In this document: positions 42,710-50,606 of the stretch, piece by piece | Numbering within the stretch: position 1 is the stretch's first letter | Layout: every line of letters begins with the position of its first letter | DNA from: JANQOZ01 sp045106555 | Lineage (GTDB): Bacteria; Pseudomonadota; Gammaproteobacteria; Xanthomonadales; SZUA-38 | Direction of reading: 5' to 3' | Length of the DNA stretch: 64,000 bases | Assembly (NCBI GenBank): GCA_045106555.1 | Contig: JBGCET010000044.1 | Span: 1 to 64,000 of the forward strand | Translations under genes and position numbers: made by a program | Notes under the pieces: generated by a model | Told to the model about the DNA's origin: nothing | The model's database searches: none | What the model saw: the letters and a program-made list of their open reading frames with translations, nothing else

Positions 42710-42756
42710 TCATCTGGACGCTGGCTGACGGTTGAGTGACGATTAGGAGAATAGGT

Positions 42757-43308
42757 GTGGGACACAGACTTTCAAAAATTTATACGCGTACCGGTGACGA
42801 TGGCACTACAGGCCTGGGTGATGGCTCCCGGGTGGGTAAAGACAGTCTTCGGGTTGAGGCTTTCGGCACAGTGGATGAACTTAATAGTGCCATTGGCATG
42901 GTGATCGCTCTGACCAACGATGAGTCAGTGAAAACGTGTCTGACAACGGTCCAGCACGACCTGTTCGATCTGGGCGGCGAATTGAGCATTCCGGGCACGG
43001 CATTAATCAATGAGGCCCAGGTCAGTCGACTGGAAAAAGATCTGGATACTTTTAACGCAGATCTTAAGCCTCTCAAGGAGTTTATCCTGCCCGGTGGGGA
43101 TGCTGCGGCTGCCAGCTGTCATCTGGCAAGAACCATTAGCCGACGGGCAGAGCGTCGGCTCATTACTCTTTCTGCGGAGCAGCCAGTGGCAGACACCGCC
43201 CGCCAGTATCTCAACCGAGTATCGGACCTGCTCTTTGTTGTCGCAAGACGCTTGGCAGCGGCCTCTGATGAGGGTGAAATATTGTGGGATCGGGAGCGCT
43301 ATAGCTGA
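42757..43308 (+). CDS. PduO-type cob(I)alamin adenosyltransferase
   Basis: The 183-residue protein has the PduO-family ATP-binding start KIYTRTGDDGTTGLGDG, then RVEAFGTVDELNSAIG, the ARTISRRAERR motif, and YLNRVSDLLFVVAR near the end. It attaches the 5'-deoxyadenosyl group to cob(I)alamin or cobyrinic acid diamide to make coenzyme B12. The start is GTG at 42757 with AGGAGA a few bases upstream. No B12 biosynthesis genes are nearby. Confidence 0.93.
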   Translation: MGHRLSKIYTRTGDDGTTGLGDGSRVGKDSLRVEAFGTVDELNSAIGMVIALTNDESVKTCLTTVQHDLFDLGGELSIPGTALINEAQVSRLEKDLDTFNADLKPLKEFILPGGDAAAASCHLARTISRRAERRLITLSAEQPVADTARQYLNRVSDLLFVVARRLAAASDEGEILWDRERYS

Positions 43309-43350
43309 CGTGGTGGTCCATCCTTCATTGGAGTGTGAGAGCACGACGCC

Positions 43351-44274
43351 ATGCCCACACTGCTGATCACCCACGAGGCCTGTCTGGAGCATGACCCGGG
43401 GCCTCAACATCCGGAAAATCCCGGGCGACTAAAAGCGGTAGTCGCTCAGTTGCGGACGGATTTTCCGAGCCTGGATTGGGAACAGGCGCCGCTGGCCACA
43501 GATGCTCAAATGGCGCTGGCTCACAGCCAATCTTTGCTCAACGCGCTGAAAGCCGGGCTTCCGGTGTCTGGGCGCCGGCAATTTGATGCAGATACGGTCT
43601 TGAGTCCGCGTTCGCTGGACGCGGCCAGGGCGGCTTCCGGAGCGGTCCTGCGGGGAATTGAGGCGGTTTTCTCTGGTCCATGGGACAACGCGTTTTGCGC
43701 TGTAAGACCGCCAGGGCACCATGCCGAGCGAGACACTGCCATGGGGTTTTGCCTCCTCAACTCGGTAGCCATTGGTGCGTTGAGTGCATTGTCCCGACCT
43801 GATTGTCAGCGGGTGGCTATTGCCGATTTTGATGTGCACCACGGTAATGGCACCCAGGAGATTTTTTTTGATGATTCGCGGGTGCTTTTCCTCTCTACCC
43901 ACCAGATGCCGTTGTATCCGGGCACCGGCGGTCGTGATGAGACCGGCGCCGGTAACATTGTCAACGCCCCTCTGATGACCGGCAGCGGATCTAGTGCATT
44001 CCGTTCGGCGGTCGCAGACACTTGGATGCCCGCCCTGGAGGCGTTTGAACCAGATCTGCTGCTGGTTTCAGCCGGGTTTGATGCCCACCGTGACGACCCT
44101 TTGGCGTCACTGAATTTCACCGAAGATGATTACATTTGGATTACCCGCGAGCTCAAAACGGTGGCAGCGAACTGTTGTCAGGGCAGGCTGGTGTCTTCCT
44201 TGGAAGGCGGCTATCAACCGGATGCCCTGGCGGCCAGCGTGAGTGCGCATGTGGGCGAGCTGTCCCGCACCTAG
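43351..44274 (+). CDS. Histone deacetylase-family protein
   Basis: The 307-residue protein has the arginase/deacetylase fold of class II HDACs. Metal and catalytic motifs are RPPGHHAERD (tandem His), DFDVHHGNGTQ (metal Asp and His), SAGFDAHRDDP (metal Asp), and SLEGGY with the transition-state Tyr. Bacterial relatives deacetylate acetoin-utilisation proteins, polyamines or other amides; the substrate here is unknown. It lies 42 bp after the adenosyltransferase on the same strand. Confidence 0.92.
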   Translation: MPTLLITHEACLEHDPGPQHPENPGRLKAVVAQLRTDFPSLDWEQAPLATDAQMALAHSQSLLNALKAGLPVSGRRQFDADTVLSPRSLDAARAASGAVLRGIEAVFSGPWDNAFCAVRPPGHHAERDTAMGFCLLNSVAIGALSALSRPDCQRVAIADFDVHHGNGTQEIFFDDSRVLFLSTHQMPLYPGTGGRDETGAGNIVNAPLMTGSGSSAFRSAVADTWMPALEAFEPDLLLVSAGFDAHRDDPLASLNFTEDDYIWITRELKTVAANCCQGRLVSSLEGGYQPDALAASVSAHVGELSRT

Positions 44275-44369
44275 CGGCGCAAAACCGGCCTCTGCAGGGT
44301 TCTCAGTAGTGTGCTGAAAGGGGGGCATCCAAGTCTCATCACTTGCGGTATGATGCCGGTCGATTCCAG

Positions 44370-45455
44370 ATGGTCAAACCGGTGCCCACAAAGACTCCAC
44401 TATTTTCAGCCCATCAGCAGCTCGATGGTCGAATGGTCGACTTCGGCGGCTGGCAACTGCCCGTACATTACGGTTCTCAGGTCGAAGAACACCATGCGGT
44501 GAGGAAAAGCGCCGGAATGTTCGACGTTTCCCACATGACGGTGGTGGACTTAACTGGCCCTGACTGTGGCGAGTTTCTCGCTTCGTTGCTGGCTAACAAC
44601 GTGGCTAAGTTGGCCGAACCAGGGCGTGCGCTCTACACCTGCATGTTGAATCCTGAAGGTGGCATTATCGATGACCTCATCGTTTATGCCAGGGTCGGCA
44701 ATGAGTTTCGACTGGTCGTGAACGCGGCAACTCGGGCTAACGACTTGGCGTGGATTAATAAACAGGCCAAGGCTTACCGCGTTGACGTCTTGGAGAGGCC
44801 GGAAATCGCTATGATTGCCGCCCAAGGTCCGAATGCCAGAGCAGTAGTCCACGATCTGCTGGATGGGTCAATTCGGGACGACGTTTCAAGTCTGCGAAGA
44901 TTTCGGGCCTATGACACGCCCGAGCTGTTTATCGCGCGGACTGGATACACCGGCGAAGACGGATTCGAAATATTGATCGATGCCTCAGAGGCGGCGAGCT
45001 GGTGGCAGCAACTGCTGGATGCTGGGATTATCCCCTGTGGCCTGGGTGCGAGAGACACACTGAGGCTGGAAGCCGGACTCAATCTTTACGGCCAAGACAT
45101 GACGGTGACAACATCGCCGGCAGAATCCAACCTGCAATGGACGGTGGATTTTTCCGGGGATAGGGACTTCATTGGCCGGGCTGCCCTGGTTGAGCAAATG
45201 GAAGCGGGTGTTGAGCGCCAGTTGGTCGGTTTGGTTCTTGAGGGCCGAGGCGTTTTAAGGCACGGTCAAAGTGTAATTACTGACGAGGGTGAGGGCGAGG
45301 TCACCAGTGGCACCTTCTCGCCAACGTTAAAGCAGTCGGTGGCTCTGGCGAGGGTCCCGGCAGGAAAGCGTCAGCAGGTGATGGTGGACATTCGCGGCAA
45401 ACACGTCCCAGCGCGGGTTGTGCAGCCACCGTTTGTCAAAGCCGGCAACCACTGA
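44370..45455 (+). CDS. gcvT: Glycine cleavage T-protein (aminomethyltransferase)
   Basis: The 361-residue protein has the GcvT pattern: VDFGGWQLPVHYG, AGMFDVSHMTVVDLTGPD, YTCMLNPEGGIIDDLIVY, ARTGYTGEDGFEI and GARDTLRLEAGLNLYGQDM. It transfers the methylene group from lipoyl-bound aminomethyl to tetrahydrofolate. ATG at 44370 fits the family; an upstream ATG (44343) lies in frame but adds unrelated residues. No glycine riboswitch was recognised in the 95-bp gap upstream. Confidence 0.95.
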   Translation: MVKPVPTKTPLFSAHQQLDGRMVDFGGWQLPVHYGSQVEEHHAVRKSAGMFDVSHMTVVDLTGPDCGEFLASLLANNVAKLAEPGRALYTCMLNPEGGIIDDLIVYARVGNEFRLVVNAATRANDLAWINKQAKAYRVDVLERPEIAMIAAQGPNARAVVHDLLDGSIRDDVSSLRRFRAYDTPELFIARTGYTGEDGFEILIDASEAASWWQQLLDAGIIPCGLGARDTLRLEAGLNLYGQDMTVTTSPAESNLQWTVDFSGDRDFIGRAALVEQMEAGVERQLVGLVLEGRGVLRHGQSVITDEGEGEVTSGTFSPTLKQSVALARVPAGKRQQVMVDIRGKHVPARVVQPPFVKAGNH

Positions 45456-45515
45456 CAGCCAGCAACTTGAAGCGGGCCAGTAAATGCTGGCCGTCGATTG
45501 ATGGAGAAGAAGCTA

Positions 45516-45908
45516 ATGAGCGATATCCCGGGTGATTTGAAATTTATGGCCTCCCACGAATGGGCAAAAGTCGAACCCGACGGAATAATCCGTGTGGGCA
45601 TCTCTGACCACGCCCAAGGCCTCCTGGGAGACCTGGTTTACGTAGAGCTGCCGGAAGTTGGCGATGACTTGGAGCGGGAAGGCGGCAGCGCAGTGGTGGA
45701 GTCGGTGAAAGCAGCGTCTGACGTATATGCGCCGGTGTCGGGTGAGGTGGTCGCGGTGAACGAAACCCTGGTCGATTCCCCGGAAACCGTCAATGAGTCG
45801 CCCTATGAAGACGGTTGGTTGTTCACAATCAAACCCTCTGATGCGTCTGAGATGGATCTGCTGATGAGCGCCGATGCTTACGGTCAGTCGTTAGCCGACG
45901 ACGACTGA
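45516..45908 (+). CDS. gcvH: Glycine cleavage H-protein
   Basis: The 130-residue protein has the H-protein fold, with KFMASHEWAKVEPDG at the start and the lipoylated Lys in VVESVKAASDVYAPVSG. It shuttles the aminomethyl group between P- and T-proteins. GGAGAAGAAG precedes the ATG at 45516, which sets the start. A UUCG-type hairpin lies just behind the stop, before gcvPA. Confidence 0.96.
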   Translation: MSDIPGDLKFMASHEWAKVEPDGIIRVGISDHAQGLLGDLVYVELPEVGDDLEREGGSAVVESVKAASDVYAPVSGEVVAVNETLVDSPETVNESPYEDGWLFTIKPSDASEMDLLMSADAYGQSLADDD

Positions 45909-45924
45909 TTTCGCTATTAAATTA

Positions 45925-45942
45925 CGGCGACTTCGGTCGCCG
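45925..45942 (+). other. UUCG-tetraloop hairpin between gcvH and gcvPA
   Basis: CGGCGAC (45925-45931) and GTCGCCG (45936-45942) form a perfect 7-bp stem around TTCG, with no T-tract. It could stabilise the upstream mRNA end or reduce read-through. A second CTGCGC/GCGCAG stem lies at 45957-45978. Confidence 0.55.
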
Positions 45943-45994
45943 GTTATGACAAAACACTGCGCCACTGGTTGAGCGCAGGACACGGGTTCTTACC

Positions 45995-47353
45995 ATGCCT
46001 TTTATTCCCCATACTGAAGCCGACATCGAGCAGATGCTCAAAGCCATTGATGTTTCCAGCATCGATCAGCTGTTTGATGAGATACCCGACGCCCTGCGTA
46101 TCGAGGGTCTGGATATCGCGGATGGCATGAATGAAATGGCGGTAACTCGGCATATGAAAGCGCTGGCGGCCAAAGACGCAGACGTTAGTTGTTTTGCGGG
46201 TGCCGGGGCCTACGAACATCATATTCCTGCAGCCGTCTGGGAAATAACCACCCGAGGCGAGTTCTACAGCGCGTATACGCCGTACCAAGCTGAAGCCAGT
46301 CAGGGAACCTTGCAGGTCATCTACGAGTATCAGTCCATGATGGCTGCGCTGCTGGACATGGAAGTGTCTAATGCCTCGCTTTATGACGGCGCTTCAGGCT
46401 TGGCGGAGGCCGTGTTGATGGCGCTGCGGGCGAACCGAAAATCCCGCTCCCGGCGCGTGTTGGTGCCTGAAAGCGTGCATCCCATTTATCGCCAGGTTCT
46501 GAGCAATCTGGTGTCAGCCCAAGAAATCGTCATCGAAACGCTATCGATGGATGCTGCAACCGGGAAAACACACGTTGATGAACTGCTCCAGCGAGTTGAT
46601 GAGGATATTGCTGCAGTCGTGATTCCGCAGCCCAATTTCTTCGGCGTGTTGGAAGATGTTGATGCATTGACGGATGCGGCGGCCGGCGCCGGCGCATTGA
46701 GTGTTGCAGTGGTCAATCCGATGGCCATGTCGGTTCTTAAACCGCCAGGTCAGTGGGGTGAGAAAGGTGCTGATATCGCTTGTGGCGAGGGCCAGCCGCT
46801 GGGTGTGCCGCTGTCTTCTGGCGGGCCGTATTTTGGGTTTCTCTGTTGTCGCCAATCTTTGGTCCGGCAAATGCCGGGCCGACTGGTGGGGCGAACCACT
46901 GATCTGGATGGAAACCCAGGGTTCGCCCTGACTTTGCAGGCCCGGGAGCAACATATCCGCCGGGCCAAAGCCACCTCTAATATCTGCACTAACCAGGGTC
47001 TGCTGGTAACGGCGGCCACCATCTATCTGTCGTTGATGGGTGCCTCGGGGTTGGAAAAAGTGGCAGCGGCCAGTCATCGCAATACCCGTGCTCTGGTGGC
47101 CAAGTTGTGTGCTATCGACGGCGTCACTCAGGTTTACAGCGGCCCTTATTTTCACGAGTGCGCTGTGCGTTTGCCAGTGCCAGCAGCTGAGGTGATTGAG
47201 TCTTTGGCTGAGCAGCGAATTGTGCCTGGGTTTGATCTCTCATCACTGGGAGCCGGTCAGGATAACGATTTGCTGGTATGCGTCACCGAGACCAAAACCG
47301 AAGACGATATTGATCGTTTCGTCTCCGCGATGGAAAGCGTGCTTCAAAGTTAA
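45995..47353 (+). CDS. gcvPA: Glycine dehydrogenase (decarboxylating) subunit 1
   Basis: The 452-residue protein matches the N-terminal half (alpha subunit) of the P-protein in split-type systems: FIPHTEADIEQML at the start, AGAYEHHIPAAVWEI, YTPYQAEASQGTLQVIYEYQ, and SGGPYFGFL. The PLP-lysine subunit (gcvPB) is normally directly downstream but is not here; the following genes run on the opposite strand. The protein alone cannot be active, so gcvPB must lie elsewhere if the pathway works. Confidence 0.93.
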   Translation: MPFIPHTEADIEQMLKAIDVSSIDQLFDEIPDALRIEGLDIADGMNEMAVTRHMKALAAKDADVSCFAGAGAYEHHIPAAVWEITTRGEFYSAYTPYQAEASQGTLQVIYEYQSMMAALLDMEVSNASLYDGASGLAEAVLMALRANRKSRSRRVLVPESVHPIYRQVLSNLVSAQEIVIETLSMDAATGKTHVDELLQRVDEDIAAVVIPQPNFFGVLEDVDALTDAAAGAGALSVAVVNPMAMSVLKPPGQWGEKGADIACGEGQPLGVPLSSGGPYFGFLCCRQSLVRQMPGRLVGRTTDLDGNPGFALTLQAREQHIRRAKATSNICTNQGLLVTAATIYLSLMGASGLEKVAAASHRNTRALVAKLCAIDGVTQVYSGPYFHECAVRLPVPAAEVIESLAEQRIVPGFDLSSLGAGQDNDLLVCVTETKTEDDIDRFVSAMESVLQS

Positions 47354-47649
47354 TCCAACACCAGGGCTGGGTATCTCCATGGCGGCGCGTGAGGCTGGCG
47401 AATAGCGATCATTGCTTGGTGAATTCTATTCCGAAGACGCCAAGGCCTATCAGCGGGTGCCAGTACAAGACGGGCCATGAGATCAGGGAATGCTTGTTGG
47501 GTTACATCTTCCAGCAGAACCTGCACAACCGTGTATCCACCTCCGGAGTAACGGAATCTTTCGACCAGGACATTGATCAACCGATACGGTAAAGGTGTTT
47601 GACGGAGAAGCGCTGTCCAATATTTGCATCGCTGTTGGGATTTCGGCAT
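47350..47649 (-). CDS. Small protein of unknown function
   Basis: A 99-residue frame (start MPKSQQRCKYW) has mostly helical, Leu/Arg-rich composition and ends PPWRYPALVLD. ATG at 47649 lies 7 nt behind the DUF2007 stop, and the stop overlaps the gcvPA stop (shared TTAA). It has no motif I recognise. The frame is open further upstream, but that part overlaps the DUF2007 gene in another frame and is a shadow. The tight spacing supports a real gene, but coding status is only moderately likely. Confidence 0.5.
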   Translation of the reverse strand: MPKSQQRCKYWTALLRQTPLPYRLINVLVERFRYSGGGYTVVQVLLEDVTQQAFPDLMARLVLAPADRPWRLRNRIHQAMIAIRQPHAPPWRYPALVLD

Positions 47650-47656
47650 CGGTTCA

Positions 47657-47938
47657 TCAGACTGGAACACCTGCCAAGTCATCGCCTGCAGCATCTTCCT
47701 CGTTTTCCTGTTGTGCCACGAATTCCTGGCGCTCTTTTTCGAAATCGGAAACGATTTTGCGGGCATCGTCTTCGTCGCTGTCGGCGACGACAACCTGTAT
47801 CAGGCCGCCGGCCGGTAATTCTCCCATGGCGCCGGCCAGGAATTCGCCGTTGATGAAGGCGCGATAGCCCGCGTTCTCCAAGATCGATTTCACCAGGTTG
47901 GCATCAATAATGTGGTCCGCGTGATAGACAATTTTCAT
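47657..47938 (-). CDS. DUF2007 domain protein
   Basis: The 93-residue protein has the DUF2007 fold in its first 70 residues: MKIVYHADHIIDANLVKSIL, a LENAGYRAFINGEFLAGAMG segment and LIQVVVADSDEDDA. An acidic tail follows. This family is called a putative signal-transducing protein, but no function is proved. It appears to share a transcript with the small gene behind it. Confidence 0.88.
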   Translation of the reverse strand: MKIVYHADHIIDANLVKSILENAGYRAFINGEFLAGAMGELPAGGLIQVVVADSDEDDARKIVSDFEKERQEFVAQQENEEDAAGDDLAGVPV

Positions 47939-48087
47939 AGGAAGTGCCGTTGTCGTATTCAGGAAAGGGTAACGGGTTTTGACCCCCGGTGCCGCTGATT
48001 GTTTTGACCATCGCGCGGCAGATGGTTCCCAGTCCTGACCAAATGGGCTATCGTCCTCGCTTCAATTTTTCACAGAATTCGTGTCCG

Positions 48088-49290
48088 ATGGAAAACGTTC
48101 AACAAGCCATGGCCCTGCTGGAGCGAGGCGCAGACGAGATTATTAAGCGGGAGGAGCTTGTTGAGCGGCTTAAGCTGGACCGGCCGCTACGGGTCAAAGT
48201 GGGTTTTGACCCAACCGCCCCCGATTTGCATCTGGGGCATACCGTCATCATGAACAAGATGCGTCAGTTTCAGGAAATGGGTCACACCGTCATTTTCCTG
48301 ATCGGCGATTTCACTGCCATGATCGGTGACCCCAGCGGCCGTAACGCCACCCGTCCGCCGCTGTCGCCGGAGCAAATTAAAGAAAACTCAGAAACGTACG
48401 CTGAGCAGGTGTTCAAAATTCTGGATCGCGAACAAACCGAGCTGCGCTTTAACTCTGAGTGGCTGGGCAAAATGGACGCGTCTGACATGATTCGCCTGGC
48501 CTCACGCTACACAGTGGCGCGAATGCTGGAGCGCGATGACTTTTCCAAACGCTTCAAAGCCGAACAACCCATTTCCATCCATGAGTTTTTGTATCCGTTG
48601 GCCCAGGGCTACGATTCGGTGGCGCTGAAAACCGATGTAGAGATGGGCGGTACGGACCAAACCTTCAATTTGTTGGTGGGTCGCACCCTGCAGCAACAGC
48701 ACGGCCAGGCGCCGCAAAGCATTCTGACCGTGCCATTGCTGGAAGGGCTGGATGGCGTGCAGAAAATGTCCAAATCGCTAGACAACTACATTGGCATTGA
48801 TGAGCCGCCCAACGAAATATTTGGCAAGGTGATGTCGGTATCAGACACCTTAATGTGGCGTTATTTCGAACTGGTGAGCTTTGCCACCAATGATGAAATT
48901 GACGCCCACCGTAAATCGGTGGAGGCCGGCGCGAACCCGCGAGATATCAAATTCCAGTTGGCCCAGGAACTGGTCAGCCGTTTCCACGGAGAGCAGGCCG
49001 GTGAGGCCGCACAACGCGCGTTCATTGAGCGGTTTCAGAAAGACCGGCTCCCAGACGATCTGCCGGAAGTGACGGTATCCTGTCCCGACAGCGGCGAGCT
49101 GGCTTTGCCCAATCTCCTCAAAGAGGCCGGACTTACCCCCAGTACCTCGGAAGCTCATCGCATGCTCAAGCAGGGTGCAGTTCGGATTGACCAGGAACGA
49201 GTGAGTGATCCAAAGCTGATGCTCAAGTGCGGTTCCCAGTTGGTGCTCCAAGTTGGCAAACGTCGATTTGCCAAGGTGACGCTCAGCTAG
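48088..49290 (+). CDS. tyrS: Tyrosyl-tRNA synthetase
   Basis: The 400-residue protein is a class I synthetase with the HIGH-type DLHLGH, the GDFTAMIGDPSG segment, the KMSKS loop, and a C-terminal S4 RNA-binding domain (about residues 335-398). Sequence around GFDPTAPDLHLGH suggests the TyrZ subtype. The start at 48088 matches family N-termini, although the frame stays open from 47989. In pseudomonads tyrS/tyrZ lies near an rRNA operon and an erpA-bactofilin group, comparable to this window. Confidence 0.95.
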   Translation: MENVQQAMALLERGADEIIKREELVERLKLDRPLRVKVGFDPTAPDLHLGHTVIMNKMRQFQEMGHTVIFLIGDFTAMIGDPSGRNATRPPLSPEQIKENSETYAEQVFKILDREQTELRFNSEWLGKMDASDMIRLASRYTVARMLERDDFSKRFKAEQPISIHEFLYPLAQGYDSVALKTDVEMGGTDQTFNLLVGRTLQQQHGQAPQSILTVPLLEGLDGVQKMSKSLDNYIGIDEPPNEIFGKVMSVSDTLMWRYFELVSFATNDEIDAHRKSVEAGANPRDIKFQLAQELVSRFHGEQAGEAAQRAFIERFQKDRLPDDLPEVTVSCPDSGELALPNLLKEAGLTPSTSEAHRMLKQGAVRIDQERVSDPKLMLKCGSQLVLQVGKRRFAKVTLS

Positions 49291-49312
49291 TGACTCAGAG
49301 AACTACCTACTA

Positions 49313-49831
49313 GTGGATGAATACGTCAGCGATCCGGCCACCGCCCGCAAGGTTGATCACATCGACTGGTCGCGCTGGGAGGCCAAAGACCCGGCCACCC
49401 TCTTATTTGTGGTGCGCGACGGACAGATCCTGCTGATTCGAAAAAAACGCGGCCTGGGCGCAGGCAAGATTAACGGCCCCGGCGGCAAGCTGGATCCAGG
49501 CGAAACGCCGGAGGCCTGCGCGATCCGCGAATGTCAGGAGGAGCTACATATCACGCCCCTTGAGCCGCAATATGTGGGTCAGCACCTGTTTCAGTTTGTT
49601 GACGGATACTCCATTCATGTTTGGGTGTACATGTGTTCGGGCTACGAGGGTGAGGCGACAGAAACTGACGAGGCCATCCCGCTGTGGTTCCCGCTGGACG
49701 AGATTCCCTATGACGAAATGTGGGAGGACGATCGCCTTTGGCTACCGCTGATGCTTGACGGGAAGTCATTTCTTGCCCGCTATATTTTTGACGATGACGC
49801 CATGGTGGACCACCACATCGAACTGGTGTGA
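49313..49831 (+). CDS. Nudix hydrolase (MutT/NUDT1-like)
   Basis: The 172-residue protein has a Nudix domain with GPGGKLDPGETPEACAIRE and QEELHI; the last Gly of the Nudix box is replaced by His. Together with PYDEMWEDDRLWLP near the end this resembles eukaryotic-like NUDT1 (oxidised purine nucleotide) proteins. It is the third Nudix enzyme in this window. Start is GTG at 49313, 22 bp after tyrS, without a strong ribosome site, so translation may be coupled to tyrS. Confidence 0.88.
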   Translation: MDEYVSDPATARKVDHIDWSRWEAKDPATLLFVVRDGQILLIRKKRGLGAGKINGPGGKLDPGETPEACAIRECQEELHITPLEPQYVGQHLFQFVDGYSIHVWVYMCSGYEGEATETDEAIPLWFPLDEIPYDEMWEDDRLWLPLMLDGKSFLARYIFDDDAMVDHHIELV

Positions 49832-49869
49832 CGTAGACTGGTATTCCCGCAGCAGGTGATGAGCGGCAT

Positions 49870-50406
49870 ATGGTTGACACAACACTCCGCACAGCAACGA
49901 GGGATGATAGCGAATCCATCAATGCCCTGATCCGATGCGCCACGCTAGCCTTGGGCGGCAATGACTATTCCGAGGCACAGCTAGATGGGGCGCTGGAAAG
50001 TGTACTTTCACTGGACGAAAGCCTGATTGATGACGGCACCTACCACGTGATTCTTGAGGGTGATGCCATAGTGGCCTGCGGCGGCTGGAGCGCACGCAAA
50101 ACCTCGCTGAGAGGCAAAGCTCTGAGCGGTGACCAAGCACTGGATCCAGCCCGGGAAGCCGCCCAGCTTCGTGCCTTCTTCGTCGATCCCGATCGCGCCC
50201 GACAGGGCCTGGCCAGCCGCCTGCTCCACCACTGCGAAGACCAGGCCCGCGCCGCCGGATTCAGTGCCATGGAAACCGGCGCCACCATGCCCGGCGTGCG
50301 CCTCTACCGGTCCCACGGCTACCGCGGCGCCATGACCCTGGAACACGCCATGCCCAACGGCGAAAAACTTAGGCTCTCCCCGATGCACAAAAGCCTGACA
50401 GACTAG
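49870..50406 (+). CDS. GNAT-family N-acetyltransferase
   Basis: The 178-residue protein has the GNAT fold with RATRDDSESINALIRCATLALGG at the start, a VACGGWSARKTS strand, and the acetyl-CoA motif QLRAFFVDPDRARQGLASRLL (R/QxxGxG/A variant). It lies 38 bp after the Nudix gene. Its substrate is not predictable. Copy 4 of the conserved-apex hairpin lies 55 nt after its stop. Confidence 0.88.
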   Translation: MVDTTLRTATRDDSESINALIRCATLALGGNDYSEAQLDGALESVLSLDESLIDDGTYHVILEGDAIVACGGWSARKTSLRGKALSGDQALDPAREAAQLRAFFVDPDRARQGLASRLLHHCEDQARAAGFSAMETGATMPGVRLYRSHGYRGAMTLEHAMPNGEKLRLSPMHKSLTD

Positions 50407-50461
50407 CCGCCTGCCTCCCGAAACACCCAACTTCACAAAGCCGAGAACAAACCCCGATAGA

Positions 50462-50552
50462 GAGAATCGCGCCGAGCGACAGGCCTTTCATCGGAATAAA
50501 GCGGACCGCAGGGAGCCATCCGATGAAAGGCCTGTCGCTCGGCGCGATTCTC
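50462..50552 (+). repeat. Conserved-apex hairpin, copy 4
   Basis: Arms 50462-50495 and 50519-50552 are perfectly complementary over 34 bp. The 23-nt loop (50496-50518) contains TAAAGCGGACCGCAGGGAGC, as in copy 2. The arms are unrelated to the other copies. An 8-bp direct repeat ACCCCGAT flanks it (50451-50458 and 50561-50568). No T-tract follows. Confidence 0.9.
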
Positions 50553-50606
50553 GGCCCAGCACCCCGATTCTCACCTTTTGAGAAACCCCACTGATATACC
50601 TGCCAG

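Noticed and set aside
44275..44369. A possible glycine riboswitch upstream of gcvT
   Set aside because: The 95-bp gap lacks the conserved aptamer core and is too short for a tandem glycine aptamer.
7497..50552. Interpretation of the long hairpins as integron attC sites or REP elements
   Set aside because: No attI-like site, integrase, cassette array or RAYT transposase is seen; here the loop is conserved and the arms vary, opposite to attC.
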